DNA from: Polyangiaceae bacterium
GTDB lineage: Bacteria > Myxococcota_A > Polyangia > Polyangiales > Polyangiaceae
Direction: 5' to 3'
Assembly: GCA_020846005.1 (NCBI GenBank)
Contig: JADLEQ010000019.1
Location: 62,001 to 126,000 of the forward strand
Length of the DNA stretch: 64,000 nucleotides
In this document: piece after piece, positions 10,330 through 19,676 of the stretch
Layout: every line of letters begins with the position of its first letter
How positions within the stretch are numbered: the first letter of the stretch is position 1
The notes under the pieces: model-generated
Databases searched by the model: none
The model's input: the letters and a program-made list of their open reading frames with translations, nothing else
What the model was told of the DNA's origin: nothing
Program-made: the position numbers and the translations under genes

Positions 10330-12120
10330 ATGACCTCGCGCCTCCGCCTCGCCTTGGCCGCGCTCGCCCTCGGGACCTCCGGACTCTCGACCGCCGGGCG
10401 CGCCCGCGCCGAGAGCGCGCACTCGGCTTACGAGCAGGAGTCGATCGACGCCGCGCTCCGCGCCCGCGGCCAGGTGATCGATCCGGCGCCCGAGGGCAAG
10501 ACGATCGAGGGCATGGATCTCCTCACCCTCCCGGTCTTCGAGGAGCGCGATCCAGCGCCGGGCTTCCTCAACGGGGTCCACGTGACGACGCGCTGGCACG
10601 TCATCGAGCGCGAGCTGCTCTTCGCGACCGGGGACCGGTGGCAGAGCGCGCGGGTGGAGGAGTCGGCTCGCAATCTCCGCGAGCTCTCCCAGCTCTCGCT
10701 GGTCCTCATCGTCCCCGTCCGCGGGACCCGTCTCGACCGGGTGCGGGCGCTCGTCATCACCAAGGATGTCTGGAGCTTGCGCCTCGACAGCTACTTCGAG
10801 GCCGTGAACGGCAGGCTGACCACGCTGCTCGTGCGCCCCGCGGAGACGAACGTCGCGGGCACGCACGCCACCGCCGGCGTGTTGCTCGGCCTGGGGCCGG
10901 ACACCTACGTCGTCGGGCTGGCGGCCGGCGATCGCCGCATCGCCGGCTCGCGGCTCCAGGCGATCGGCTCCGCCAACCTCATCGCCAACCGCGCGACGGG
11001 GGACCTGGAGGGGAGCTTCGGCTGGTTCTACTACGGCCGCCCCCTCTGGTCGCTCGAGGCGACGTGGGGCTTCGACACGCTCGTCGCGTGGCGAGACGAA
11101 ATCTTCCGGCGCTACGTGGGCACGCGGGACGGCGTCGGGGTGCGGCGCTACGACTCCCCCGCCACCCCGGAGGTCGACGATCTACCGTGGGAGTACGCCT
11201 CGGAGCGGCTCTTCGCCAGCCACCAGGTGGTGCGGTCGTTCGGCCGAGCTTTCAAGCACGACCTCGGCTTCGGCGTGGAGGCGGATCGGAGGGCGTTCCG
11301 CCTCAGCGGCGGCGTGGGCGGGCCCGCCGCGCGGGACTTCCTGCGCGACGAGGTGCCGGTGGGCGACACCCGGGTGAGTCCGTACGTGCAGCTCCACGCC
11401 CACACCAGCGAGTACCGGAGCGTGCTCGACTTCAACACGCTGGGGCTGCAGGAAGATTACAAGCTCGGCCACGACGTGTACGTGCGGATCTACCCCGCCG
11501 CCGAGGGCGCCGGATCCACGCGGACGCTCCTCGGGCTGTACGCCGCGGGCACGTACACCGTACCGCTCGGGGACGGGCTCGCGCGCGCGCTCGTCGCCGT
11601 CACGCGGGAGGAGGACACCCGCGACCGCGACGTGGGGCGCCTCGAGGCCGCGACGCGGATCGTCACCCCACGGCTCGGCTTCGGGCGGTTCGTCCACGAC
11701 ACCGGGCTCGTCAATCACTGGGACAACCACCTGAACGAGCGGCTGGTGCTGGGTGGGGACTCCCGCCTGCGCGGCTTCGCGCCGTTCGAGCTCATCGGTG
11801 ACGACGTCGTCGCGAGCAACCTGGAGCTCCGGACCTCGGCGCTGGACGTGCTCAAGGTCCAGGTGGGCGGCGTCCTCTTCCACGACGCCGGCGGCGTCGC
11901 CGATCGGCTGCCCGAGATCGCGGTGCACCAGAGCGTCGGGGTCGGCCTCCGCCTCGTCTTCCCGCAGTTCGACCGCGCCGTGGTGCGGATCGACTGGGGG
12001 TTCCCCCTCGAGCACGAGCGGGACCCGCTCCCGGGCGCCTTCTACGCCACGGTGGGCCAGGCGTTCGAGATGCCGCTCGCGCGCCCCCCCGGATCGGGGG
12101 CGCTGCTCTTCGATCCGTGA
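10330..12120 (+). CDS. Omp85/BamA-family outer-membrane protein
   Basis: 596 residues. The signal peptide is MTSRLRLALAALALGTSGLSTAGRARA-like, with a likely cut after ARA. Residues of about 75-160 look like a POTRA-type domain (beta-alpha-alpha-beta, ending VRALVITKDVWSLRLD). The rest alternates amphipathic strands, as expected for a 16-stranded barrel. The segment GGDSRLRGF near residue 475 corresponds to the conserved loop-6 RGF/RGY motif of the family. It has only one POTRA-like unit, so it is closer to the short surface-antigen/TamA-like group than to the essential BamA with five. Substrate is unknown. Confidence 0.8.
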   Translation: MTSRLRLALAALALGTSGLSTAGRARAESAHSAYEQESIDAALRARGQVIDPAPEGKTIEGMDLLTLPVFEERDPAPGFLNGVHVTTRWHVIERELLFATGDRWQSARVEESARNLRELSQLSLVLIVPVRGTRLDRVRALVITKDVWSLRLDSYFEAVNGRLTTLLVRPAETNVAGTHATAGVLLGLGPDTYVVGLAAGDRRIAGSRLQAIGSANLIANRATGDLEGSFGWFYYGRPLWSLEATWGFDTLVAWRDEIFRRYVGTRDGVGVRRYDSPATPEVDDLPWEYASERLFASHQVVRSFGRAFKHDLGFGVEADRRAFRLSGGVGGPAARDFLRDEVPVGDTRVSPYVQLHAHTSEYRSVLDFNTLGLQEDYKLGHDVYVRIYPAAEGAGSTRTLLGLYAAGTYTVPLGDGLARALVAVTREEDTRDRDVGRLEAATRIVTPRLGFGRFVHDTGLVNHWDNHLNERLVLGGDSRLRGFAPFELIGDDVVASNLELRTSALDVLKVQVGGVLFHDAGGVADRLPEIAVHQSVGVGLRLVFPQFDRAVVRIDWGFPLEHERDPLPGAFYATVGQAFEMPLARPPGSGALLFDP

Positions 12121-12150
12121 CCGCCGCGGACCGGGCCGTCACCGGGGCCA

Positions 12151-12159
12151 TGCTAGACG
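12151..12159 (+). promoter_or_regulatory. extended -10 element upstream of the DUF58 gene
   Basis: TGC-TAGACG forms an extended -10 element (TGn plus hexamer) ending 6 nt before the GTG start at 12166. No good -35 is visible. The spacing predicts transcription starting at or next to the start codon. Confidence 0.3.
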
Positions 12160-12165
12160 ACCGGT

Positions 12166-13740
12166 GTGCAGATCCACCCCACACGCGCCGCCGTGGACGT
12201 CGCGATGGCCGGGATGGTCGTGCTCGCCACGGGCGTCGTGACGCGCGAGGCGGCGATCGTCGCGTGGGGCGGCGCGTTGGTGGTCGGCCTGGCCATCGCG
12301 CGCGCGGTGACCCACCTTTCGGTCGCGCGGATCCGCTCGGCGGGCTTCGAGATGTTGTGGAGGAACGAGCCCAAGTCCCGCGTCGTGGCGCGCGGGGAGA
12401 CCGTCGAGCTCGCCGCCGAGATCCGCAACCGCGACTCGCGGGCGGCGCGCTTCGTCGCGCTGCGCGTCGTCGCGTCCCCGGAGGTGCTGGTCGAGGTCGA
12501 GCCGCGGGAGGGCGAGGTGGCCGCTCAGGGCCGGCTGGCCGCGACGGTGCGAGTGACGCCGCTCCGCGTCGGCCGCCAGGGACTGCACGGGCTGTCGCTC
12601 GAGGTCCAGGGCGCCCCGGGGCTGTTCGAGGTGCCCCTGACGTTCGCCAATCCGCTCGGCCTGGAGGTGCGACCGGCGCCAGCCGGGGTGGCCCGCCGCT
12701 CCGCCCGCGGTGGCCGCAGCCGCCGCAGCGCCGAGGTCGGGCGCGCGGGCGCCGTGGCGGGAGACGGCGACGAACTGCGCGAGCTGCGCGAGCACCGCGC
12801 GGGTGACCCGTTCAAGCGCATCGCGTGGAAGGCGTCCGCGCGGCGCGGGGTGCTCCTGGTGCGGGAGTTCGAGCGCGAGGAGCGCGAGGTGGTGTGGCTC
12901 GTGCTCGACGCCTCGGTGGAGCTGTGGTCCGGCGCGCCCGGGCGCGCGCCGCTGGATCTCGCGATCGACGAGGTCGCGCTCGTTGCCCAGCGCCACCTCG
13001 CGCGCGGGGATCGGGTCGGGCTGCTCATCGTCGCGGCGCGCGTGCTGGCCGAGGTGCGCCCGGACCGAGGCCCCGCCCAGGGCGCGCGGATCGACGCCGC
13101 GCTCGCCCTCGCGGCCGGCACCCTCGATCACGACCGATGCGACCTCGACGAGGCCGAGGTGGCACAGCGCGTCGTGGAGCACATGCGGCCGCTCGATCCG
13201 GAGGCTGCTCACCGCCTCTCGCCGACCGACCTCGACCGCGTGGCGCGCCGCGCGGACCGCGTGCGCGCGCGCGCGGTGTTCGGGAGCTCCGAGATCGTCG
13301 GCGCCACACCGCGCGATCGAACGCTGCGCCGATACCTCGCCGCGTTCGGGCTGACGGCGCCGCCCCGGCAAGAGCCAGAGCGCCCGCGCACCGATCCACT
13401 CCTCGCGGAGGCGCTGGCGCGGCTGGCCCGCGAGAGGCCGAAGCCCAGCGTGATCTTCGTGTGGTCGCCCCCCGCCGAGCTCGGCGAGCGGCCCGCGCTC
13501 GAGGCGGCGCTCCGCGCGCGGTCGAGGCGAGTCGCGCTGCACTGGATCCCGATGACGCAGGCCCACGCCGCCGCGCCGGGCGCTTCGGATGTGGCGACCG
13601 CCGCGAGCGAGGCGGTCGCGCTCCGCGCGCGCGTGGCGGAGGCACGGGGAGGTCGTGCGCTCGCGGCGCTGGGCGTCCGGGTGGAGCGCCTCCGCTCCGG
13701 CGCCCCGCGCCGCGCGGATCCCCCCGAGGGCAACCGGTGA
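12166..13740 (+). CDS. DUF58 domain protein
   Basis: 524-residue membrane-anchored protein with two hydrophobic helices near the N-terminus (residues about 8-45). The diagnostic DUF58 motif, AGDPFKRIAWKASAR, lies at about residues 210-225, followed by a von Willebrand-like fold (VWLVLDASVELW, with a metal-site-like DAS). DUF58 proteins work with MoxR ATPases in envelope or assembly functions; the likely partner here is the 8309 gene. The GTG start is preceded by an extended -10 element. The C-terminal 250 residues are longer than in minimal DUF58 proteins and contain an Arg/Ala-rich tail. Confidence 0.85.
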   Translation: MQIHPTRAAVDVAMAGMVVLATGVVTREAAIVAWGGALVVGLAIARAVTHLSVARIRSAGFEMLWRNEPKSRVVARGETVELAAEIRNRDSRAARFVALRVVASPEVLVEVEPREGEVAAQGRLAATVRVTPLRVGRQGLHGLSLEVQGAPGLFEVPLTFANPLGLEVRPAPAGVARRSARGGRSRRSAEVGRAGAVAGDGDELRELREHRAGDPFKRIAWKASARRGVLLVREFEREEREVVWLVLDASVELWSGAPGRAPLDLAIDEVALVAQRHLARGDRVGLLIVAARVLAEVRPDRGPAQGARIDAALALAAGTLDHDRCDLDEAEVAQRVVEHMRPLDPEAAHRLSPTDLDRVARRADRVRARAVFGSSEIVGATPRDRTLRRYLAAFGLTAPPRQEPERPRTDPLLAEALARLARERPKPSVIFVWSPPAELGERPALEAALRARSRRVALHWIPMTQAHAAAPGASDVATAASEAVALRARVAEARGGRALAALGVRVERLRSGAPRRADPPEGNR

Positions 13741-14597
13741 CCGGGGTCGAGGCGCCCGCGGCGCGCCTGGCCCGCGAGGGCCTCCGCCCGAAGAAGCGCT
13801 TCGGCCAGTGCTTCCTCGCGGACACCGGCCTCGCGGCGCGCATCGCGGAGCTCGCCGCGCCCGGCCCACCGGGCACGGTCGTCGAGATCGGCGCTGGGCT
13901 CGGCGCGCTCACGCGGCCCCTGCTCGAGCGCGCACAACACGTCGCTGCAATCGAGCGCGACCGGGATCTCGTCCCCCTCCTGCGCCAGGACTTCTCGGTG
14001 GCGCTCGGCGCGGGGCGCCTCCACCTGGTCGAGGCCGACGCGCTCGGCGTCGACTGGCCCGCGCTCGCCGCCGGGCGACCGGCGCCGCACACGCTGGCGG
14101 GCAACCTGCCGTACTCGATCACGGGCGCGCTGCTCGAGCGCGCCGTCGAGGGGAGCGCGGCGTTCGAGCGCTGCGTCTTCCTCGTCCAGCTGGAGGTGGC
14201 GGACCGCCTCGTCGCGCCCGCGGGACACCCGGCGTATGGCGCGCTCAGCGTGTTCGTGGGCGCGCCGTTCGTGGCCCGACGGGCGTTCATCGTGCGCCGC
14301 GGCGCGTTCCAGCCTCAGCCCGGGGTCGACTCGGCGGTGGTGGTGCTCGAGCGCCGTGAGCGCGCGCTCACCGCGGAGACGAGCACGTTCCGGGCGCTGG
14401 TCCGCGCGGCGTTCGCCCAGCGACGCAAGACGCTCCGCAACGCATGGGGTCGCCTGGAGCACCACCCGGCAGCGGCGATCGAGCGCAGCGCGCGCGCCGC
14501 CGGCGTCCGCCTCGACGCGCGCGGCGAGACGCTCGACGTGGCCGCGTTCGCGCGGATGGCGGCGTCCCTGGACGCCGGGACGGGTGGCGCAGGGTGA
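13737..14597 (+). CDS. rsmA: 16S rRNA adenine(1518/1519) dimethyltransferase RsmA (KsgA)
   Basis: 286 residues. It dimethylates two adjacent adenosines in the 3'-terminal helix of 16S rRNA using S-adenosylmethionine. Motifs in order: KKRFGQCFL (residues 19-27; the usual form is LGQHFL), the SAM-binding EIGAGLGALT near residue 51, and the catalytic NLPYS near residue 123. The C-terminal helical domain ends with the conserved AFAQRRKTLRN. Length matches the family. The GTG start overlaps the DUF58 stop by 4 nt. Confidence 0.95.
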   Translation: MTGVEAPAARLAREGLRPKKRFGQCFLADTGLAARIAELAAPGPPGTVVEIGAGLGALTRPLLERAQHVAAIERDRDLVPLLRQDFSVALGAGRLHLVEADALGVDWPALAAGRPAPHTLAGNLPYSITGALLERAVEGSAAFERCVFLVQLEVADRLVAPAGHPAYGALSVFVGAPFVARRAFIVRRGAFQPQPGVDSAVVVLERRERALTAETSTFRALVRAAFAQRRKTLRNAWGRLEHHPAAAIERSARAAGVRLDARGETLDVAAFARMAASLDAGTGGAG

Positions 14598-15061
14598 GCT
14601 CGCGGGCACCTGCCTGGCGCGCCGGCGCCCCGCTCGCGTGCGCCGCGGCGATCCTCTCCTGCGCGCCCCAGGGGGGTGAACGGGCGCAGGGTACTTTCGG
14701 GGTGCTGTGGGGCGGGCAGGTCCAGTCGCGCGCGACCCTCCCGCTCGAGCTGGATCGCTCGCGACAACGGATCGGGTTCCGCGTGGACTTCCCGCGCCCG
14801 CTCACCACGGAGACGCTGCTCGAGTGGGAGCTCGAGATGCCGGCCACTCGACGTCGACCGGCGCCGACGGGCCGGATCACCCGCCTCGGCCAGGTGAAGG
14901 TGCCGCCCGGCCGGCTGCGGGTCGAGCAGGAGACCCCGCTCGAGGCCGACGATCCCCCGGGGACCTGGCGCGTGCGGATCCTGGCCGGCGGCGAGGTGGT
15001 GCTCGAGCGCAGCTTCGAGGTCGTCGCGGGCGGGAGCCGGCCCGCAGCGTCGGCGCGCTGA
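14594..15061 (+). CDS. small secreted lipoprotein
   Basis: 155 residues from a GTG in a GTGA overlap with rsmA. The signal has an Arg-rich start and hydrophobic stretch APLACAAAILSC ending in an ILSC lipobox. The mature part, about 125 residues, looks all-beta (GTFGVLWGGQVQSRATLPLELD, GTWRVRILAGGEVVLERSFEVV) and ends with an immunoglobulin-like strand pattern. No family is recognised. A longer open frame begins inside rsmA but has no signal at its start. Confidence 0.65.
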   Translation: MSSRAPAWRAGAPLACAAAILSCAPQGGERAQGTFGVLWGGQVQSRATLPLELDRSRQRIGFRVDFPRPLTTETLLEWELEMPATRRRPAPTGRITRLGQVKVPPGRLRVEQETPLEADDPPGTWRVRILAGGEVVLERSFEVVAGGSRPAASAR

Positions 15062-15100
15062 GGGCGGCCGCTCGGGCGGGTCCGCCGGCGGCGTCGCGGC

Positions 15101-15129
15101 TTGACCCACGCCGGGACGCCGGCTTGGAT
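15101..15129 (+). promoter_or_regulatory. sigma-70-type promoter of the amidohydrolase pair
   Basis: TTGACC (15101-15106), 17-bp spacer, TTGGAT (15124-15129). The -10 ends 6 nt before the GTG start at 15136, so the message is probably leaderless. Confidence 0.5.
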
Positions 15130-15135
15130 GCTCGG

Positions 15136-16722
15136 GTGAAGGCGTTGACCGGCCTCGTGTCGATCGCGATCGCCGCGGGCTGCGCGGCGCGCCCGGCGCC
15201 GCCCGCCGCGTCGGCGCCGGCGGCTCCTGCTCCGGTCGCGGTGCCGGACGCCCCGTGGCGCGCCGCGGCCGAGGCCCCCTTCGCGCGAGAGAGCGGGAAG
15301 CCGCTATTCCTTCGCGGCGCGCGGCTCCTGCTCGGCGACGGCCGCGCGCTCGAGCGAGGCGCCGTGCACGTGGCAGAGGGCAGGATCGTCGGCGTGCACG
15401 AGGGGGATCCGCCGGCGCCCGCCGGCGCGGTCGTCATCGACGCGACCGGCAAGTGGGTGACCCCCGGGCTCATCGATACCCACTCCCACTTGGGCGTGTA
15501 CCCCTCCCCTCGCGCCGACGCCCACGCGGACGGCAACGAGGCGACCGCGCCGGTGACCGCCGCGGCGCGCGCGGTGGACTCCATCTGGGCGTTCGATCCG
15601 GGGTTCGAGCGCGCGCTCCGCGGCGGCGTCACCACGCTCCAGGTGCTGCCCGGCTCCGCCAACCTGATCGGTGGCCGCGCGGTGACGATCAAGCTCCGGC
15701 GCGCGACCGACCCGCGAGCGCTCCGCGTGGCCGGCTCGCGTGACGGCCTGAAGCTCGCGTGCGGGGAGAACCCGAAGCGCGTCTACGGGTCACGAAAGCA
15801 GGACCCGAGCACACGCATGGGAAGCGTCGCCGGGCAGCGCGCCGCCTTCGCGCGCGCGCGGCGGCTGATCGTGGAGTGGGATCGGTGGCGCTCTCACGAG
15901 CGGCGGCGGCTCGAGGAGCACACCGAGGCGACGCGACGTTGGCGCCATGCGCGCGCCGAGCGGCGCGAGCGAGAGCGGGCCTGCGCCGACCCGGGGAGCG
16001 CCGGGCCCACGGCGCGACAGTGCCGGGAGTGGCGCCGCGACTGGGCGCGCGAGGACGACGACCCGAGCACCACGCGCGCGCCGGTGCCGGAGCCTGGCGA
16101 GCTGCCGCCCGCGCGCGACCTCGAGCTGGAGACACTGGCCGGCGCGCTCGAGGGGCGCCTCCTCGTGCACGTCCACTGTTATCGCTCGGACGACATGATG
16201 GCGATGCTCGCGCTGGCCGACGAGGCAGGCTTCCGGATCCGCTCGTTCCACCACGCGCTCGAGGCGTACAAGATCGTGGACGTGCTCGCTGAGCGCGGCA
16301 TCGCCGTCTCCACCTGGGCGGACTGGTGGGGCTTCAAGCTCGAGGCGTTCGACGGCATCCCCGAGAACGCCGCGCTCGTCGAGCTCGCCGCGGGGCGCCC
16401 CGTCATCCACTCGGACTCCGCGGAGGGCATCCAGCGCCTGAATCAGGAGGCCGCCAAGGCCGTATGGGCTGGCAAACACGCTGGGCTCGACCTGGACGAG
16501 CGCGTCGCGCTCCGCTGGGTGACGATGAACCCCGCGTGGGCGCTCGGGCTGGAGGAGCGCGTCGGGCTGCTGGAGGCGGGGAAGGACGCCGACCTCGTCG
16601 TGTGGAGCGCGGACCCGCTGAGCGTCTACGCGCGCGCCGAGCGCGTCATCGTCGACGGCGTCGAGCGCTTCGACGCCGCGGCGCCCAGCGAGCCCTGGAG
16701 CGACTTCCAGGTGGCGCCATGA
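15136..16722 (+). CDS. amidohydrolase-family lipoprotein
   Basis: 528 residues from GTG. The short signal LVSIAIAAGC ends in a lipobox. The metal-dependent amidohydrolase fold has its ligand set intact: HSH at residues 116-118 (DTHSHLG), the His in VHVHCYRSDDMM near 345, the His in SFHHALEAYK near 370, and the Asp in IHSDSAEG near 424. A positively charged coiled insertion (about residues 235-290, ERRRLEEHTEATRRW) interrupts the barrel. Such proteins are usually annotated as imidazolonepropionase-like or dipeptidase-like; substrate cannot be assigned. It overlaps the next gene by 4 nt (ATGA). Confidence 0.85.
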   Translation: MKALTGLVSIAIAAGCAARPAPPAASAPAAPAPVAVPDAPWRAAAEAPFARESGKPLFLRGARLLLGDGRALERGAVHVAEGRIVGVHEGDPPAPAGAVVIDATGKWVTPGLIDTHSHLGVYPSPRADAHADGNEATAPVTAAARAVDSIWAFDPGFERALRGGVTTLQVLPGSANLIGGRAVTIKLRRATDPRALRVAGSRDGLKLACGENPKRVYGSRKQDPSTRMGSVAGQRAAFARARRLIVEWDRWRSHERRRLEEHTEATRRWRHARAERRERERACADPGSAGPTARQCREWRRDWAREDDDPSTTRAPVPEPGELPPARDLELETLAGALEGRLLVHVHCYRSDDMMAMLALADEAGFRIRSFHHALEAYKIVDVLAERGIAVSTWADWWGFKLEAFDGIPENAALVELAAGRPVIHSDSAEGIQRLNQEAAKAVWAGKHAGLDLDERVALRWVTMNPAWALGLEERVGLLEAGKDADLVVWSADPLSVYARAERVIVDGVERFDAAAPSEPWSDFQVAP

Positions 16723-18047
16723 CGGCGCGAGGGTTCTCCCGGCGCGAGTGGCTGGCGCTCGCGGGTTGTCTCGGCGCCCCCAGCGCGCTCGCGCAGCCGC
16801 GCGCAACCGCGCCGGCGAGCCCAGCAGCGGAGACGCTCGTGGTCCGCGCGGCCGCGCTGCTCCGTCCCGGACTGCCGCCGCTACGCGACGTCGCGGTCAC
16901 CGTCGCCGATGGGCTCGTCCGCGAGGTGACCGGGACGCCGGTCGACGCGCGGGAGTTCTCTCCGCCGGAGGGCACGATGACCGCCGGCTTCGTCGACCTT
17001 CTGACGAGCACGGGCCTCGTCGAGGTCGAGCTCGAGGCGACCTCACGCGACGACTCGCACCCGTCCCCGGATCCGATCCGCGCCGCGTTCCGCGCGGCGG
17101 ACGCCTACAACCCAGCGTCGATGGTGATCCCCGTCACCCGCATGGGCGGCCTCACCTCGGTCGGGGTCGTCCCGCGCGGCGGGCTCGTCGCCGGGCGGAG
17201 CGCGTGGGCAGACTTGGCAGGGGATACCGCCCAGGAAGCGCTCGCGGTGCCCGAGCTCGCGCTCCACGTCGCGATCGACGACGGCGGCCCCGACGGCGAG
17301 CACGTCTCACGCTCGACCTCGATCCTGCGACTCCGCGAGCTGCTCGAGGACGCTCGGGTGTTCGCGCGCAGCCCGGCCGCGTTCGAGCGCAACCAGCTCT
17401 ACCGGATGAGCGCGAGCCGACTCGATCTCGCCGTCGTCGGGCAGGCGCTCGCCGGCAAGCTCCCCGTCGTGTTCCACGTCGACCGCGCGAGCGACATCCT
17501 GGTCGTTCTCGCGCTCGCGAACGAGTGGAGACTGCGGGCGGTGGTGGCGTCGGCCGCCGAAGGCTGGCGCGTCGCCCGGCAGCTCGCAGCGGCGAAGGTG
17601 CCGGTGATCGTCAACCCATTCGACGACCTGCCGCGATCGTTCGCCGCGCTCCAGGCGAACGAGGGCAACGCCGCGCGGCTCGCGGCCGCCGGTGTGACGG
17701 TCTGCTTGTCCACCGGCGAGACGCACAACGCGCGCAAGCTCCGCCAGGCGGCGGGGAACGCCGTGCGCGCAGGCCTCCCCTACGACGACGCGCTGCGCGC
17801 GGTGACGTCGAGCCCGGCGCGGGCGTTCGGGCTCGACGCCCGATACGGCAGCGTGGAGCCGGGGAAGATCGCGAACCTCGTCGTCTGGTCGGGGGACCCA
17901 TTCGAGACACGGGTGCGCCCGACGGCGCTCTACGTCCGCGGCCGGCAGCTCGCCCTCCGCAGCCGACAGACGACGCTGTTCGGTCGGTACAGGAGCCTCG
18001 CCGAGCGCTCTCGCCAGGCGCGCGATCGCGCAGCACGGACACGTTGA
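16719..18047 (+). CDS. amidohydrolase-like protein lacking the HxH metal motif
   Basis: 442 residues with a twin-arginine-type signal (FSRREWLALAG, residues 6-16) and cleavage near SALAQ, so export through Tat is likely. The fold matches the amidohydrolase partner upstream (PGKIANLVVWSGDPF at the C-terminus). The segment that should read PGxIDxHxH is instead AGFVDLLTSTGL near residue 88, with no histidines. One expected His remains (VVFHVDRASDI). It may be a catalytically dead subunit or use different ligands. It is translationally coupled to the intact enzyme, which suggests the two products form a complex. Confidence 0.8.
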   Translation: MTARGFSRREWLALAGCLGAPSALAQPRATAPASPAAETLVVRAAALLRPGLPPLRDVAVTVADGLVREVTGTPVDAREFSPPEGTMTAGFVDLLTSTGLVEVELEATSRDDSHPSPDPIRAAFRAADAYNPASMVIPVTRMGGLTSVGVVPRGGLVAGRSAWADLAGDTAQEALAVPELALHVAIDDGGPDGEHVSRSTSILRLRELLEDARVFARSPAAFERNQLYRMSASRLDLAVVGQALAGKLPVVFHVDRASDILVVLALANEWRLRAVVASAAEGWRVARQLAAAKVPVIVNPFDDLPRSFAALQANEGNAARLAAAGVTVCLSTGETHNARKLRQAAGNAVRAGLPYDDALRAVTSSPARAFGLDARYGSVEPGKIANLVVWSGDPFETRVRPTALYVRGRQLALRSRQTTLFGRYRSLAERSRQARDRAARTR

Positions 18048-18133
18048 GCCCGACACCGGGCCGCCCTCGGCCTGCGCTCGAGATCCGGCAGGGCTGAACA
18101 GGCGTGCCGGGGCGCCGCCCGCGAAGATGACGC

Positions 18134-18162
18134 TTCCGTCGGGCTGCGGCGCGTTGTAGCGT
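18134..18162 (+). promoter_or_regulatory. putative promoter of the zinc-ribbon/pentapeptide/bactofilin operon
   Basis: TTCCGT (18134-18139), 17-bp spacer, TAGCGT (18157-18162). The -10 hexamer and spacer match the promoters upstream of 39783 and of the ilv leader. It leaves a roughly 20-nt 5' leader before the ATG at 18189. Confidence 0.4.
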
Positions 18163-18188
18163 GGTGGTCGCGAGCGCGAGCTCTCACG

Positions 18189-19676
18189 ATGGCGGGCGCA
18201 GAGGTCATTCAGTGTCGAGGCTGCGGCGCCTGGGTCGACCGCAGCGCGCGGTTCTGCGTGGAGTGCGGCGCCCAGATGCCGCGCGAGGAGGGCCCGCCGA
18301 AGACGTCGCGCGGGCAGGGCCTCGGGGCGACTCAGGCCGCAGCCCCGGACGCGAAGAAGTCACGGCGCGGTGAGGCCACGATCTCGGGCATGCCGCGGAG
18401 TCAGCCGCCACCCGCCGAGCCCAAGCCAGGCCAGCGCGCGGCCCGGGCGCTCGGCGCGACGGTCCTCGTCGAGCCGGCCGCAGCGCCCGTCACGCCCACG
18501 CGCGAACCGGCGCTGCCACAGGCCGACGCGCTCTCGCCCACGGGGTCGGCTCCGGTAGCGCCCGTCGGCATCCAGCAGACGGCCCCGACCGCCATGGCGA
18601 CGCCCGCCGCGGTGGCGCGCGCGCGTGTCGACCTGGTCGCGCCGGAGCCGGCGCCGTACACGGCGCGTGCGGGAGCTGCGATGGCTGCCGCCGGAGCCCT
18701 CCCGGCGGTCGACACGGTCGCGAGCGGCGGCGACGCGCCCCCCTTCAGTCAGCTCCTCAACGACCTCGACACCGGGTTCGACGCGATCCTCACCCAGGGC
18801 GGCGGCGCGCCGGCGGCGGGCGGCGTCCCGGCGCCGGAGGCGGCCGAGCTGTTCCAGCAGATCACCGGGCTGCACGCGCGCCCGCTGCGCGACTTCATGA
18901 TCGAGCTGCGTCTCGGCGACCCGCCGAAGGAGTGGCTCGACGTGTGCGGCCCGGCGACGGGATCGCTGCGCAAGAACGCCGAGCAGTTCGGGCTCCAGGA
19001 GCTCGCGGCCGCGCTCGGCGGGTTCGCCGCCGCGCTGGCGCAGGCGGACGCCACCGAGGGCACCGTCGTGACCGGCGCCGCGCGCGAGGCGCTCGAGTCG
19101 GCGTGGGCCGAGCTCGTGCGCGTCGCGCCCGCCGCGTTCGAGGTGAAAGACGAGAGCGACCGCCGGGAGCCGATCATCGTGCAGTCGCTGCTCCGCCAGG
19201 TCGCGGGGGTCGGTCGGGTGACCCTCGACCGGCTGCACGCCGCGGGGATCTCCGCGCTCTCGATGTACTGGGCCGCCCGCGCCGACGAGCTCGCCGCGGC
19301 CGCCGGGATCGCCCCCGAGGTAGCAGCGGCCATCGTCGCGCGGTTCACGCGCTACCGCGACGAGCTCGCCAGCGTCACGCCGACCGCCGACCGCGCCCCG
19401 GAGTACGCGCAGCTCGGCGAGCTCGTGAGCACGCTCGGTACGCAGACGCAGGCCTACGAGCAGGCGACGGGGTGGTCCGGCCGCCCCGACGGCGATCGGC
19501 GGCGGCTCCGGCGCGAGCGCGAGGAGACGCTGCAGGCGATCCAGGTCGTGCTCGCGCGCCTCGGGGAGCTCGAGCTGGTCCGCGGGCTCGAGCGACTCCC
19601 GTTCCACCGCAAGGTCGAGGAGCTGTCGAGCTTCCTCGCGCGAGCTCGGGCCAGCACGGAGGCGGCGAGGAGCTGA
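18189..19676 (+). CDS. zinc-ribbon and helix-hairpin-helix protein
   Basis: 495 residues. The N-terminus has a rubredoxin-like zinc ribbon (Cys9, Cys12, Cys23, Cys26; CRGCGAWVDRSARFCVECG). A disordered Ala/Pro-rich linker runs to about residue 190, then an all-helical domain. Near residues 335-395 a helix-hairpin-helix-like unit (VAGVGRVTLDRLHAAGISAL) appears, followed by a coiled-coil-prone tail (LRREREETLQAIQVVLARL). No named family is recognised. Its stop shares one base with the start of the pentapeptide gene, so the two are coupled; with the downstream bactofilin this points to a scaffolding role, which is inference. Confidence 0.75.
   Translation: MAGAEVIQCRGCGAWVDRSARFCVECGAQMPREEGPPKTSRGQGLGATQAAAPDAKKSRRGEATISGMPRSQPPPAEPKPGQRAARALGATVLVEPAAAPVTPTREPALPQADALSPTGSAPVAPVGIQQTAPTAMATPAAVARARVDLVAPEPAPYTARAGAAMAAAGALPAVDTVASGGDAPPFSQLLNDLDTGFDAILTQGGGAPAAGGVPAPEAAELFQQITGLHARPLRDFMIELRLGDPPKEWLDVCGPATGSLRKNAEQFGLQELAAALGGFAAALAQADATEGTVVTGAAREALESAWAELVRVAPAAFEVKDESDRREPIIVQSLLRQVAGVGRVTLDRLHAAGISALSMYWAARADELAAAAGIAPEVAAAIVARFTRYRDELASVTPTADRAPEYAQLGELVSTLGTQTQAYEQATGWSGRPDGDRRRLRREREETLQAIQVVLARLGELELVRGLERLPFHRKVEELSSFLARARASTEAARS

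Noticed and set aside
18048-18060. GCCCGACACCGGG, also found at 59618-59630 in the ilv leader, considered as a repeat family or a shared regulatory element
   Set aside because: Only 13 nt, and GC-rich hairpin-like strings recur by chance; at 18048 there is no leader peptide or pathway link.
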